64,000 bases of DNA from G963667675 sp964291545 (GTDB taxonomy: Bacteria > Chloroflexota > Dehalococcoidia > Lucifugimonadales > UBA3495). Below, piece by piece: positions 33,493-44,800 of this stretch. Numbering within the stretch: position 1 is the stretch's first letter; each line of letters begins with the position of its first letter. The stretch covers positions 124,001 to 188,000 of the forward strand of contig OZ219861.1 in assembly GCA_964291545.2 (NCBI GenBank), given 5' to 3'. A program made the position numbers and the translations under genes. The notes beneath the pieces were generated by a model. It ran no database searches. It was not told the DNA's origin and saw only the letters and a program-made list of their open reading frames with translations.

Positions 33493-34950
33493 CTAACGGG
33501 CCGCCGTCGACCTGGGCAGGTTCGACCGTCCCATCAGGTACTCGTCCACCCCGCGGGCGGCGTCCCGGCCCTCGGCGATGGCCCACACCACCAGCGACTG
33601 TCCTCGGGCGGCGTCTCCGGCGACAAAGACTCCCGGTTTGCTGGTCATCTTGTTCGAGTCCGCCTTGATGTTGCCCCGGCCGTCCAATTCCACCCCTAGC
33701 TGTGTTAACAGTTCGTTGTGCTCCGGATGAAGAAAGCCCATGGCCAGCAGCACCAGGTCGGCTTCGATGACGAACTCGCTGTCCGGTGCCTCCTGCATCT
33801 CCGGTCGGCCGTTGTTTCCCGGCTGAGTCCAGTCTACTCGGACTGCATGCAGCTTTTGCACTTTGCCGCCGCTCCCGGTGAACGACTTGGTCAAGATGTT
33901 GTAGTCCCTCACTCCCCCCTCTTCGTGAGCCGCGCTGGTGCGCAGGATAAGCGGCCACTGGGGCCATGGATTGCCGGGCCGCCTTTCAATCGGCGGCTCC
34001 GGCAGCAATTCCAATTGGTGCACTATCTCGGCGCCCTGACGGTGCGCGGTGCCCAGGCAGTCGGCCCCCGTGTCGCCGCCGCCAAGTATCACAACCGACT
34101 TGCCTTCGGCGGTAATCCGCTGGGACGGGTCTACGTGATGTCCGGCCAGCAGCCTGTTCTGCTGCGTCAGGTATTCCATGGCAAAGTGGACGCCGTCCAA
34201 CTCTCGTCCCGGCACGGGCAGGTCCCTTGGCTGCGTTGACCCGCAGGCAAGGCAGACTGCGTCGAAGTTGGCCAGCAGGTCCTCAGCCTTATAGTCGACT
34301 CCTACGTTGACGCCCGTAACGAACGTGACTCCTTCATTTGCCATCTGGTTAACCCTGCGCCGCACAATCTCCTTGTCCAGCTTGAAATCGGGTATTCCCA
34401 GCGTCAATAGGCCGCCGATATATTCGTCCCGCTCCATCACGGTCACGTCGTGACCGGCCCGATTAAGTTGTTGAGCGGCCGCCAGGCCCGCGGGTCCCGA
34501 ACCCACCACCGCCACCTTCTTGCCCGTCCGTACCTCAGGGGGTTGCGGCTTGATCCAGCCCTCTTCGAATCCCCGGTCGGCTATGGCCTTCTCGATGTAC
34601 TCAATCGTTACCGGGTCCGAGTTGATGCTCAAGACGCAGGACGCTTCGCACGGGGCCGGGCAGATGCGCCCAGTGAACTCAGGAAAATTATTGGTGGTCG
34701 ACAGCACCGCAAGGGCCTGTTGCCAGTTGCCCAGGTACACCTGGTGGTTGAACTCCGGGATTACGTTTCCCAGGGGACAGCCCATGTGGCAGAACGGCAC
34801 GGCGCAGTCCATACACCGGGACCCCTGCTCCTTGGCGTGGCTCTCCGGCCAAGGCTGGTAGAACTCCCGGAAATCCGACTTTCTCTCAGGCGCCGGCCGC
34901 CGCTCGGGGGGCTTCCGGTCTGAGTCCATGAATCCGGTGGGTTTACCCAT
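33493..34950 (-). CDS. gltD: Glutamate synthase [NADPH] small chain
   Basis: GltD passes electrons from NADPH through FAD and Fe-S clusters to GltB. The N-terminal cluster-binding Cys are visible at 46, 49, 54, 58 and 97, 101, 105. The FAD loop VGSGPAGL is at 149-156 and the NADPH loop GGGDTGADC follows near residue 290. The protein is 485 residues long. The start overlaps the end of gltB by eight bases, so the large and small chains are translationally coupled. Confidence 0.96.
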   Translation of the reverse strand: MGKPTGFMDSDRKPPERRPAPERKSDFREFYQPWPESHAKEQGSRCMDCAVPFCHMGCPLGNVIPEFNHQVYLGNWQQALAVLSTTNNFPEFTGRICPAPCEASCVLSINSDPVTIEYIEKAIADRGFEEGWIKPQPPEVRTGKKVAVVGSGPAGLAAAQQLNRAGHDVTVMERDEYIGGLLTLGIPDFKLDKEIVRRRVNQMANEGVTFVTGVNVGVDYKAEDLLANFDAVCLACGSTQPRDLPVPGRELDGVHFAMEYLTQQNRLLAGHHVDPSQRITAEGKSVVILGGGDTGADCLGTAHRQGAEIVHQLELLPEPPIERRPGNPWPQWPLILRTSAAHEEGGVRDYNILTKSFTGSGGKVQKLHAVRVDWTQPGNNGRPEMQEAPDSEFVIEADLVLLAMGFLHPEHNELLTQLGVELDGRGNIKADSNKMTSKPGVFVAGDAARGQSLVVWAIAEGRDAARGVDEYLMGRSNLPRSTAAR

Positions 34951-37900
34951 TGGAAACGGCCCCTACCTCCGTTTTTTCTCCTGCCGCTTCCCTGAGCTTT
35001 CTTTCTTCCAATACTCTGCGATAGTCCCGGGGCATGACCTTCTTGAACCGCCCCAGCGACTCGTTCCATTGGCCCAATATTTCACGCGCCGGGCCGGAGC
35101 CCGTAAGGGTCAGATGGTCTTGGACCATGCCCTTGAGTAAGGCGATGTCTTCCAGGCCGTCAACTGCTTCCAGGTCGGCCAGACCGGAGTTGAAGCGTGT
35201 GTCGAAGTCCCCGTCCGCATCGTAGACGAATGCCACACCGCCGCTCATCCCAGCGCCGAAGTTTCGCCCCGTTTTCCCAAGCACGACGACTACCCCGCCG
35301 GTCATATACTCGCACCCGTGGTCGCCCACGCTCTCCACCACGGCTTGGACCCCGCTGTTGCGGACGCAGAATCGCTCTCCGGCAATGCCCCTGATGTGCA
35401 CCCGCCCTCCCGTGGCGCCGTACAAGACCACGTTTCCAACGATGACGTTTTCCTCTGGGACGAAACCCGCGTCAGGCGGCGGGCATACCACGATGCGTCC
35501 TCCGGTCATGCCCTTGCCCATGTAGTCGTTAGTGTCGCCCTCCAGGCGTATGTCAACCCCCTGCGCCAGGAATGCTCCAAAGCTCTGCCCGGCCGAGCCG
35601 CTGAACTTGACCTTGATAGTCTCCGGGGGCAGGCCGTCTTCACCGTACTTCTTGGAAATCCTGCCGCTCAGCATCGCTCCCACGGTACGGTTGGAATTGC
35701 TTATCGGCAAATCGATTTCCACCTGCTGCTTGCTTTCCAATGCCGGTTGGGCCAGCTCAATTAGCTGATGGTCTAACGCCCTCTCCAACCCGTGGTCTTG
35801 CTCTTCTGAGCAGAAGTTTGCCGGGCCGAGTGCCCAGTCATCTTCTCTGTAAAGGAGCTTGGAGAGGTCTAGTCCTTGGGCTTTCCAGTGGTCTACGGCT
35901 TTGCGAGCGTCCAGCACGTCTACCCGGCCAATCATCTCATTCACCGTCCGGAACCCCAGGTCGGCCATGATTTGCCGCATCTCTTCCGCAATAAACGTGA
36001 AGTAGTTGATCAGGTATTCCGGCCGGCCGCTGAACTTCATCCGCAACTCCGGGTCCTGGGTCGCTACCCCTACGGAGCAGGTCCCCAGGTGACACTTGCG
36101 CAGCATGATGCAGCCGGAAACGATGAGGGCCGCCGTGGCGTAGCCGAACTCCTCGGCTCCCAGTAGGGCGGCAATGGCTGCATCCCGGCCCGTTTTCAGT
36201 TGGCCGTCCGTCTGTACCGCAATGCGGCTTCGCAGTCCGTTGGCCACCAGCACCTGCTGCGTCTCGGCAATGCCCAGTTCCCAGGGAAGCCCGGCGTGCT
36301 TTATCGAAGTCTCCGGGGAATTCCCGGTGCCGCCGTCATGGCCGCTGATAAGCACCACGTCCGCATGGGCTTTCGATACCCCCGCGGCGATGGTGCCTAC
36401 GCCCACTTCCGCTACCAGTTTCACGTGTATCCTGGCCTCTGGATTAATGTTCTTCAGGTCGTGGATAAGTTGGGCCAGGTCTTCGATGGAATATATGTCG
36501 TGGTGCGGCGGCGGCGAGATCAGCTCCACCCCAGGCGTCGTTCGGCGAATCCAACCGATGTATTCGTCCACCTTGTGGCCGGACAGTTGACCGCCTTCAC
36601 CAGGCTTCGATCCCTGGGCCATCTTGATTTGCAAGTCCGTGGCGTTCACCAGGTAATTGGCCGTCACGCCAAACCGGCCCGATGCCACCTGTTTCACCGC
36701 GCTGCTGCGCGAGTCCCCGTTGGGGTCCAACTGGTAACGCCGGTAGTCCTCGCCGCCCTCTCCCGTGTTGCTCCGTGCCCCCATCCGGTTCATGGCTATG
36801 GCCATGGTCTCGTGGGCCTCTTTGCTGATGGACCCCAGGGACACGGCCCCGGTGGCAAAACGCTTCACGATCTCCGACGCCGGCTCCACCTCTTCCAGGG
36901 GCACCGGCGTCACCGTCTTCTTGAACTCCAGCAGTCCTCTCAACGTCGCCATCTTCCGGCTCTGGTCGTTCACCAGGTTCGCGAATTCCCGGTAGAGTTC
37001 CCTGTTCCCCGACCTCGTCGAGTCTTGCAGCTTGGCGATGACCTCCGGGTTCCACTGGTGGAACTCCCCGTGGACGCGCCACTGGTAAGCCCCTCCAAAG
37101 TCCAACTCGGACTCGCCCGCAACGTGGGGAGAGCCGAAGGCCGACTGGTGCCGTTGCAACACCTCGGCTTCAACCGAGTCCAGGCCTATTCCCTCGACGC
37201 GGCTCGGCGTCCATGTGAAATACTGGTCTACTAGATCGGAGCTCAGCCCGACCGCCTCGAAGATTTGCGCCCCGCGGTAGCTCTGCACCGTGGATATGCC
37301 CATCTTGGACATCACCTTCAGCACGCCCTTTTCGCTGGCCTTGATGAAGTTCTTTTCGGCGTAGTCGGGCTTGGTGCCGTTCAATTCTCCCGCCTCTGCC
37401 AGCTCACGGGCCGAGGCCAGCGCCAGGTACGGGTGTATCGCTCCTGCGCCGTATCCGATGAGCACCGAGAAGTGGTGCACCTCCCTGGGCTCCCCTGAGT
37501 CCACTACCAGCCCCGCCTTTGTGCGGCTGCCTTCCCGTATCAGGTGGTGATGCACGGCCGACGTGGCCAGCAGGCTGGGAATGGGCGCATGCTTGCCGTC
37601 CACTTCCCTGTCTGAAAGAACGATTATCGAGTTCCCGTCCCGTATCGCCTGAGACGCCTCAGCGCACAACCGGTCCAGTCCGGCCTTCAAGGCGCCAGGG
37701 CCGCCGTCAGCATCGAACAGCGACGACAGGGTCGCGCACCGGATCTCGCCCGCATCGATCTCCTGGATTTTCGCCAGTTCCTCGCCGCTGATAATGGGCG
37801 ATTTCAACTTCAACTGATGGCAGTGTTTCGGCGTCTCTTCGAACAGGTTCTGCTCGCTGCCGATGAACGCTTCCATAGACGTCACCAGGTCTTCCCGGAT

Positions 37901-39544
37901 GGCGTCAAGCGGCGGATTTGTCACCTGGGCGAATAGCTGCTTGAAGTAGTTGAACAGAAGCTGGTTGTTGTCCGACAGCACCGCCAGCGGCGCGTCGTTC
38001 CCCATGGACCCCACCACCTCGGCCCCGTGCAAGGCCATCGGCGCGGTCAGCATCCGCAACTCTTCACTGGTGTAGCCGAATGCCCGCTGCTGCTGCCGCA
38101 ACTCTGCGCGGCTGGAATAGCCCCAGCGCCCGTCGGAAGATTCACCGGCGCCTTTGCCCTTCGGCGCAGGAAGGTCTTCAATAGAAACCTTGTTTTCCTT
38201 CAACCATTGCCCGTAGGGCTTGCGGCTCGCCAGAGCGTGTTTCAGTTCTTCATCACCGATTATCCGCCCCTGTTCCAGGTTCACCTCGAACATCCGCCCC
38301 GGCCGCAGCCTGCCCTTCTCTTTTACGTCCGAGGCCGGGATGTCCAGCACCCCCGTTTCCGAGGCCATCACTAGCTTGTCGTCCTTGGTCACCAGGTATC
38401 TGAACGGACGAAAGCCGTTGCGGTCCAGCAGCGCGCAGATGCTGCGCCCGTTTGTCGACACTATCATCGCCGGCCCGTCCCAGGGCTCCATAAGGCATGA
38501 GTGATACTCGTAGAAGTCTTTTTTCTCCTGCGGCATGCTTTCGTGCTGTTCCCAAGCCTCGGGAATCAGCATCAGCATGGCGTGGTCCAGGTCCCGGCCG
38601 GTCATGAGCAGCAACTCCAGCGCGCTGTCGATGCTGGCCGTGTCGCTGGCGCCTGGATACATGACCGGAGGGACCCGGGCCATGTCGTCGCCGAACAGGG
38701 GAGACTCGAACCGGGCCTCCCTGGCGTGCATCCAGTTCAGGTTGCCGCGCAGCGTGTTGATCTCGCCGTTGTGGGCCAGGTAGCGGTAGGGGTGGGCCAG
38801 TTTCCAGTGGCCCAGGGTGTTGGTGCTGAATCTCGAGTGCACCAGCGCAAAGGCGCTGGTTAACTCCGGGTCCGTCAGGTCCAGGTAGAAACCCGCCAGT
38901 TGCCGGGCGTGGATCAGTCCCTTATATACGACGGTGCTGCAGGACATGCTGCAGACGTAAAAGTAATCGTCCTCTTCCTCGGTGACTCCCCACTCCCTGT
39001 TGGTATGCTCGATGACCTTGCGTGCTACGTAGAGCTTCCGCTCCAGTTCCTCGGTGCTGAGATGCTGCGAACCCGCGCCGATGAAGGCCTGCTGGATGTG
39101 TGGCAGGACCGCCTGGGCGTCTTGTCCCACCTGGCCGGGGTCTACCGGCACGTCCCGCCACCCCAGCAACTTCAGACCCGCGTCCTCGACGGCCTTGGCC
39201 GTCAAAGCCTGGCACTTTGCCAAGCCTTCAGCCTGAGGGGGCATGAACATCATCGCCACGCCGTACTCTCCGGGGCCTGGGAGAGCGATCCCCAGCTTGG
39301 AACACTCCCGTTGGAGGAAATCGTGAGGCATCTGTATCAGGACCCCGGCCCCGTCGCCCGTCTCCGGGTCGCTGCCCGCGGCCCCCCGGTGGCCAAGGTT
39401 GACCAGCACCTGGACGCCTTCCTCGACTATCTGGTGGGACTTCCTGCCCCTGATGTCGGCGACAACGCCCACGCCGCAGCCATCGTGTTCTTGCTCCGGC
39501 GAATACAGGCCTCGTTGCGCCAGTCCTTTCAAGTGGTTCATCAA
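34943..39544 (-). CDS. gltB: Glutamate synthase [NADPH] large chain
   Basis: GltB converts glutamine and 2-oxoglutarate to two glutamates, completing ammonia assimilation with glutamine synthetase. The N-terminal amidotransferase nucleophile is Cys23 (EHDGCGVG), exposed after removal of a short propeptide. FMN/2-oxoglutarate-binding segments follow, then the 3Fe-4S motif in SGCIMLRKCHLGTCSVG, and a C-terminal beta-helix (GXXGGRVHIRG-type). The length, 1533 residues, is typical. Confidence 0.98.
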   Translation of the reverse strand: MMNHLKGLAQRGLYSPEQEHDGCGVGVVADIRGRKSHQIVEEGVQVLVNLGHRGAAGSDPETGDGAGVLIQMPHDFLQRECSKLGIALPGPGEYGVAMMFMPPQAEGLAKCQALTAKAVEDAGLKLLGWRDVPVDPGQVGQDAQAVLPHIQQAFIGAGSQHLSTEELERKLYVARKVIEHTNREWGVTEEEDDYFYVCSMSCSTVVYKGLIHARQLAGFYLDLTDPELTSAFALVHSRFSTNTLGHWKLAHPYRYLAHNGEINTLRGNLNWMHAREARFESPLFGDDMARVPPVMYPGASDTASIDSALELLLMTGRDLDHAMLMLIPEAWEQHESMPQEKKDFYEYHSCLMEPWDGPAMIVSTNGRSICALLDRNGFRPFRYLVTKDDKLVMASETGVLDIPASDVKEKGRLRPGRMFEVNLEQGRIIGDEELKHALASRKPYGQWLKENKVSIEDLPAPKGKGAGESSDGRWGYSSRAELRQQQRAFGYTSEELRMLTAPMALHGAEVVGSMGNDAPLAVLSDNNQLLFNYFKQLFAQVTNPPLDAIREDLVTSMEAFIGSEQNLFEETPKHCHQLKLKSPIISGEELAKIQEIDAGEIRCATLSSLFDADGGPGALKAGLDRLCAEASQAIRDGNSIIVLSDREVDGKHAPIPSLLATSAVHHHLIREGSRTKAGLVVDSGEPREVHHFSVLIGYGAGAIHPYLALASARELAEAGELNGTKPDYAEKNFIKASEKGVLKVMSKMGISTVQSYRGAQIFEAVGLSSDLVDQYFTWTPSRVEGIGLDSVEAEVLQRHQSAFGSPHVAGESELDFGGAYQWRVHGEFHQWNPEVIAKLQDSTRSGNRELYREFANLVNDQSRKMATLRGLLEFKKTVTPVPLEEVEPASEIVKRFATGAVSLGSISKEAHETMAIAMNRMGARSNTGEGGEDYRRYQLDPNGDSRSSAVKQVASGRFGVTANYLVNATDLQIKMAQGSKPGEGGQLSGHKVDEYIGWIRRTTPGVELISPPPHHDIYSIEDLAQLIHDLKNINPEARIHVKLVAEVGVGTIAAGVSKAHADVVLISGHDGGTGNSPETSIKHAGLPWELGIAETQQVLVANGLRSRIAVQTDGQLKTGRDAAIAALLGAEEFGYATAALIVSGCIMLRKCHLGTCSVGVATQDPELRMKFSGRPEYLINYFTFIAEEMRQIMADLGFRTVNEMIGRVDVLDARKAVDHWKAQGLDLSKLLYREDDWALGPANFCSEEQDHGLERALDHQLIELAQPALESKQQVEIDLPISNSNRTVGAMLSGRISKKYGEDGLPPETIKVKFSGSAGQSFGAFLAQGVDIRLEGDTNDYMGKGMTGGRIVVCPPPDAGFVPEENVIVGNVVLYGATGGRVHIRGIAGERFCVRNSGVQAVVESVGDHGCEYMTGGVVVVLGKTGRNFGAGMSGGVAFVYDADGDFDTRFNSGLADLEAVDGLEDIALLKGMVQDHLTLTGSGPAREILGQWNESLGRFKKVMPRDYRRVLEERKLREAAGEKTEVGAVSNG

Positions 39545-39665
39545 TTAATGCCCAACAATTGCCAATCTATCGACGGTGGCTCCAAGAGTGGGGGAACACG
39601 TGCTTTAGGCGTCCTGTCGCGTACCTGCGCAGGCATTGCTAGAGACCCCTTCAGACGTTCCGTTA

Positions 39666-39694
39666 AATATATCACAAACTACCGCAAGCCAAAA
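39666..39694 (-). promoter_or_regulatory. gltB promoter (candidate)
   Basis: On the minus strand TTTTGG (39694-39689) and TATATT (39671-39666) are 17 bases apart, about 120 bases before the gltB start. The 39545-39813 gap otherwise shows no recognised element. Confidence 0.45.
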
Positions 39695-39813
39695 GCCTAA
39701 CAAATTATTTCCCGCCCTATCAGGGAGGCGCCGGCCGTTGCGCCAATTCCGGTTGACCGCCTACAGGCTGAAGCTTATACTCGAGATAGGGTTGAGTTAT
39801 CCCGCTCCCGAAG

Positions 39814-40167
39814 GTGAAAGGCCTGGATTCCAACGAATTAGCCCGCCTGGTCGTGGAAGTGGCGTCGGACAAGCTGGCCGCCGACATCGTGATGCTCGAC
39901 TTGCGCGGCGTTGCCCCCTTTGCCGACTATTTCGTCATCATGTCGGCCGACTCCGCCCGCCAAATAGAAGCCTTGGAGGACGACCTCACCCAGGCCCTGA
40001 AGGACGCTCAAGTGAAACGCTTTCACCGCGAAGGCGCCCCCGCCTCCGGTTGGGTATTGCTGGACTTCAGCGACGTTATAGTCCACATCTTCAGCCCCGA
40101 CGAGCGAGAGTACTACCACTTGGAGACCTTGTGGTCCCAGGCCCCTCAGGTCGTCAGGGTTCTTTAA
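39814..40167 (+). CDS. rsfS: Ribosomal silencing factor RsfS
   Basis: RsfS binds L14 and blocks subunit joining in starvation. The 117-residue sequence has the family runs VMLDLRGVAPFADYFVIMSADS, QIEALEDDL and GWVLLDFSDVIVHIFSPDEREYYHLE. The start is a GTG with only a weak upstream site. The last 14 bases overlap the end of ndk, which is convergent. Confidence 0.95.
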   Translation: MKGLDSNELARLVVEVASDKLAADIVMLDLRGVAPFADYFVIMSADSARQIEALEDDLTQALKDAQVKRFHREGAPASGWVLLDFSDVIVHIFSPDEREYYHLETLWSQAPQVVRVL

Positions 40168-40606
40168 TCCAGGGGTCCGTGCTCCGGCCGTAGTCCAGTA
40201 TCTCCTCCGGCGAGAAGAACAACGCCACCTCTCGCTTGGCCGACTCCACGCTGTCCGAACCGTGCACCAGGTTCCTCCCGATGTCCAGGGCCAGGTCTCC
40301 CCGGATCGTCCCGGGACTCGCCGCGGCGGGACTAGTTTCTCCCATAGTCGTCCGGACGGTCTCCACTGCGTTGTCCGCCTCCCACACCATCGCCGCCACC
40401 GGCCCCGACGTGATGAACTCCACCAGCCCTGGGAAGAAAGGCCGGTCCACGTGTTCTCCGTAATGCTGCCGCGCCATTGCTTCATCCACCTGCATCAGCT
40501 TCATGGCAGCCAGCTTCAGGCCACGCCTTTCCAGCCGGGATATTATCTCGCCCACTAACCCCCGCTGCACTCCATCTGGTTTAACCAGGACTAAGGTCAT
40601 TTCCAT
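40154..40606 (-). CDS. ndk: Nucleoside diphosphate kinase
   Basis: Ndk equilibrates nucleoside di- and triphosphates through a phospho-His intermediate. The active His115 lies in RNLVHGSDS. The N-terminal TLVLVKPDGVQRGLVGEI and the Kpn-loop region are conserved. The length, 150 residues, is standard. It converges on rsfS with a 14-base overlap of the 3' ends. Confidence 0.97.
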   Translation of the reverse strand: MEMTLVLVKPDGVQRGLVGEIISRLERRGLKLAAMKLMQVDEAMARQHYGEHVDRPFFPGLVEFITSGPVAAMVWEADNAVETVRTTMGETSPAAASPGTIRGDLALDIGRNLVHGSDSVESAKREVALFFSPEEILDYGRSTDPWIKEP

Positions 40607-40680
40607 AGCTATCTAACTATTCCCTCCTCTGGATTAACGCCGCCGGTCTGGCGTCCAAGCTGTGCGTAGCCTGGCGACCC

Positions 40681-41370
40681 TCACGACCTCTGCGGCGCCC
40701 GGTCCCTTTGCTTGGGCCTGCCGATGCTGGGCATCCTCAGGTAATTGGGCTGCAGCGAGGCCAAGTCCTCTGTCTTACCTTCAGCAAGCCGCTCCCAACC
40801 CAACCGGCCCAGGGCCCAGGCCCTTTGGGACGGCGCAGAATCCGCCACCACGGCTAGACCGCCCAGCCGTTCTCTAATCACATCGCCCCAGCTTGCAACC
40901 GCCTCACCGCAGAACAGTGTCTGCTCGTCTATCCCCTCCACCAGTTCCTCCGCCGTACACACCATGTCCTCCCTGGCCCGCGCACCGTCCTTACCAAACA
41001 GGGCCGACGCAACCTCCTTGCGCCCTGCGTCCAGCATCGCGCGCACCGGCAAGCCCGATTGCAGAAAAGCGTGCGCCTCCAGGTCCAAGGTGCCAATCCC
41101 CACCACCGGAGTTCCCGACGTGAAGGCCAACCCCTTGACCACGCTCATTCCCACCCGCAAAGCGCCGAATCCGCCAGGCCCCAGCGCCACCGCAATCCCG
41201 CTCAAATCGCCGGGGGCCAGCCCGTGAGACCGCAGAATTTGGTCTACCGCCGGCATCAGTTCCGCCGAATGGTTCACCGACGAGCGCCAGCACCGGCTGG
41301 AAAGCACCCGGCCGTCGTCGCAAACGGCCACCCCGGCATGTCTGGTGGAGGTATCGATCGCCAGCAGCAC
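40681..41370 (-). CDS. tsaB: tRNA threonylcarbamoyladenosine biosynthesis protein TsaB
   Basis: TsaB is a scaffold of the t6A-forming TsaBDE complex. The 229-residue sequence starts LLAIDTSTRHAGVAV and contains LSGIAVALGPGGFGALRVGM and VVGIGTLDLEAHAF, typical of the family. tsaE ends four bases upstream, and both follow thiL. tsaD is not in the window. Confidence 0.94.
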   Translation of the reverse strand: MLLAIDTSTRHAGVAVCDDGRVLSSRCWRSSVNHSAELMPAVDQILRSHGLAPGDLSGIAVALGPGGFGALRVGMSVVKGLAFTSGTPVVGIGTLDLEAHAFLQSGLPVRAMLDAGRKEVASALFGKDGARAREDMVCTAEELVEGIDEQTLFCGEAVASWGDVIRERLGGLAVVADSAPSQRAWALGRLGWERLAEGKTEDLASLQPNYLRMPSIGRPKQRDRAPQRS

Positions 41371-41373
41371 AGC

Positions 41374-41886
41374 TTAGGCGGCTTCCTCAACCGGCGAAAA
41401 GGCATCGGCAAGCTTGTCCATTATCTGGGTGAACCGGGGAGACGCCGCCGACACCACCGCGGCCCTGCCCTCCCCTTCTTCCCTGCCCCCGCCGTCCTGG
41501 ACATAGTCCATGGCTATCCAGCAGCTTTCCTCCGGAAACAACTCCGCCGCCTTGTCCGCCCACTCCACGACGCACACGCCCTGGTCGAACAGTTGCTCGT
41601 CTATCCCCAGGTCCCACACCTCCAGGGGGTCGTCTATCCGGTACAAGTCCAGGTGGTGCAGCGTCAGCCTCCCCTGGCGCCGGGTCATCAGCACGAACGT
41701 CGGGCTGCGCAGGTCTTCCTTGACCCCCAACCCACGGCCGATACCCTGCGACAGGCACGTTTTTCCCGCCCCCAGGGGCCCGGTCAGCAGGTAAACGTCC
41801 CCCGGCTGCGCCTGTTCGCCGATGACGCGGCCTATCTCCCGCGTCTCCTCGGCGCTGTTGCTCTTGATGCGCAGGGACCGGTCCAT
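41374..41886 (-). CDS. tsaE: tRNA threonylcarbamoyladenosine biosynthesis ATPase TsaE
   Basis: This P-loop ATPase partners TsaB and TsaD. The Walker A motif GPLGAGKT is at residues 36-43 and the family block SPTFVLMTRRQ with HLDLYRIDDP is present. The ATG giving MDRSLRIKSNSAEETREIG has GAGGG seven bases upstream and is preferred to a GTG seven codons earlier, which would overlap thiL. About 15 extra acidic residues near the C-terminus are unusual. Confidence 0.93.
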   Translation of the reverse strand: MDRSLRIKSNSAEETREIGRVIGEQAQPGDVYLLTGPLGAGKTCLSQGIGRGLGVKEDLRSPTFVLMTRRQGRLTLHHLDLYRIDDPLEVWDLGIDEQLFDQGVCVVEWADKAAELFPEESCWIAMDYVQDGGGREEGEGRAAVVSAASPRFTQIMDKLADAFSPVEEAA

Positions 41887-41896
41887 CCGTCGTCCC

Positions 41897-42907
41897 TCAG
41901 CCGCCAAAGTGGTCCCACCCCCTGCGGCCTGCCGAAGTTTCCACGCCCGCAGAGTCCACCACCGTCACTTGCCCCGGCTCGCCGGCCACCGTTTCGCCGA
42001 TGACCGCAGCCCCGTCGGGCAACAGGGGCAGCACCGAACGCATCAGTCCGGGAGCCGCGGTGAAAAGCAGAACGTAGTCCTCTCCTCCCGTAAGGGCCAA
42101 CCCGGTCGCTCCCTCCGGAAATACCTCCCTCAAGAAAGGATGCACCGGGACTTGGTCGGCGAATATACGAGCGGCAACACCGCTGGCGCAGCACAACTTG
42201 GAAAGATCGTCGGCCAACCCGTCGCTCACGTCCATGGCGGCGCAAGCTCCGTTTTCCGCCAGTATCCGGCCCTCTGCCACCGCTGGCTCGGGTCGCCGGT
42301 GTCGTTGCCGCAAATAGTCCGCCGCCTCGCCCGGTGCCTGGGGACTCTCCAGCATCAGCTTCAGCCCTCCGCCGGAACACCCCACAGGCCCCGTCACCGC
42401 CACCTCATCGCCCGCTTGTGCGGCCGACCTCACCATAGGTTGGCCCGGATGCACGCCGGTAAGGCCAATGGTTATGAACACCGAGTCCGAACGCACCATG
42501 TCCCCCCCCACCACGGAGACGCCGCAGGCGTTGGCTATCTCAAGCATGCCCCGGTACAACTCCCGTATGTCTTCGACCTCGGTTTCCGGGGGCAGCCCCA
42601 GGGTCACCACGGCATACTTGGGCAGCCCTCCCATGGCGGCGATGTCGCTTATGTTCGCCGCCAACGCCTTCCACCCCAGGTCGCTCCACGGGGTGGTCTC
42701 GCGGGTAAAGTGCACCCCCTCCACCATCGTGTCGGTCGTCAACAACTCGGTGGTCTCGCCAACGCTCCAGGCCGCCGCATCGTCCCCGGTGTCCACCAGG
42801 AGACTGCAGCCGGAGTCCCCAGCGCCCACTCCTTGGACCCGCTGCTCCACTATCATCTCGTTCAGCAACTCGATAACGCCGAATTCGCCCACGTCTCTAA
42901 CCTGCAT
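41897..42907 (-). CDS. thiL: Thiamine-monophosphate kinase ThiL
   Basis: ThiL phosphorylates thiamine monophosphate to the diphosphate. The 336-residue sequence has DVGEFGVIELLNEMI, the metal-binding GDDAAAW, TTDTMVEGVHF and GGDMVRSD motifs of the family. The frame extends 61 codons upstream over the 16S promoter region, but the ATG at 42905-42907 is the natural start. A TATAAT box ends only nine bases before it, so the message may be leaderless. It heads thiL-tsaE-tsaB, a common arrangement. Confidence 0.95.
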   Translation of the reverse strand: MQVRDVGEFGVIELLNEMIVEQRVQGVGAGDSGCSLLVDTGDDAAAWSVGETTELLTTDTMVEGVHFTRETTPWSDLGWKALAANISDIAAMGGLPKYAVVTLGLPPETEVEDIRELYRGMLEIANACGVSVVGGDMVRSDSVFITIGLTGVHPGQPMVRSAAQAGDEVAVTGPVGCSGGGLKLMLESPQAPGEAADYLRQRHRRPEPAVAEGRILAENGACAAMDVSDGLADDLSKLCCASGVAARIFADQVPVHPFLREVFPEGATGLALTGGEDYVLLFTAAPGLMRSVLPLLPDGAAVIGETVAGEPGQVTVVDSAGVETSAGRRGWDHFGG

Positions 42908-42916
42908 AACGTTGAA

Positions 42917-42946
42917 ATTATATCCCCCTGGCCAGCCGACCCTCAA
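42917..42946 (-). promoter_or_regulatory. thiL promoter, divergent from 16S
   Basis: On the minus strand TTGAGG (42946-42941) and TATAAT (42922-42917) are 18 bases apart. The -10 ends nine bases before the ATG, predicting a leaderless transcript. Confidence 0.65.
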
Positions 42947-42987
42947 CAACACACACCAACGGGCAGCCCCTCCCCCGCTCAATCGCC

Positions 42988-43016
42988 TTGACACGCCCCA
43001 CCCCCGCCGATATACT
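42988..43016 (+). promoter_or_regulatory. 16S rRNA promoter
   Basis: TTGACA (42988-42993), 17 bases, TATACT (43011-43016), about 72 bases upstream of the mature 16S 5' end. The transcript leader includes GCACTTTAACA (43050-43060), which resembles the boxA antiterminator of rrn operons. Confidence 0.8.
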
Positions 43017-43047
43017 ACGTAGCCTAGTCGCCCTCCGGGGCGGCTTT

Positions 43048-43078
43048 GGCACTTTAACAACTGAATAGTGGAAGGAAG
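43048..43078 (+). other. 16S rRNA processing stem, 5' arm
   Basis: These 31 bases pair with 44815-44845 downstream of 16S: 27 Watson-Crick pairs, one G-U and three mismatches. It is the expected RNase III processing stem around pre-16S. Confidence 0.8.
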
Positions 43079-43087
43079 TAAGGTTCT

Positions 43088-44607
<1,520 letters not shown>

Positions 44608-44800
44608 GGGAGATCAGGCCTCGCCTGTTGTCCGTCTCTTAGGCGGACGGAGGCAGGGCCCAACTCCTAGGTCGAACCGGCGGGTGTTCCGCTTCCAAAG
44701 CCGTCCGATTGAGCCAAAGCGCTTCGGCGCAGCTCTCGGGCTGAGGAAGCGGTCCCCTGAGAAAGTCCGCCGGACCCCCGGCCCAGCCGGGGGACCTACA

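Noticed and set aside
36200..37234. Long open frame on the plus strand opposite gltB
   Set aside because: It mirrors the codon bias of gltB, has no recognisable domain and lies entirely inside the well-supported gltB gene.
44740..44800. RNase P RNA-like GAGAAAGTCC downstream of 16S
   Set aside because: Only the short motif matches; the rest of the RNase P core is absent and the segment is part of the 16S trailer.
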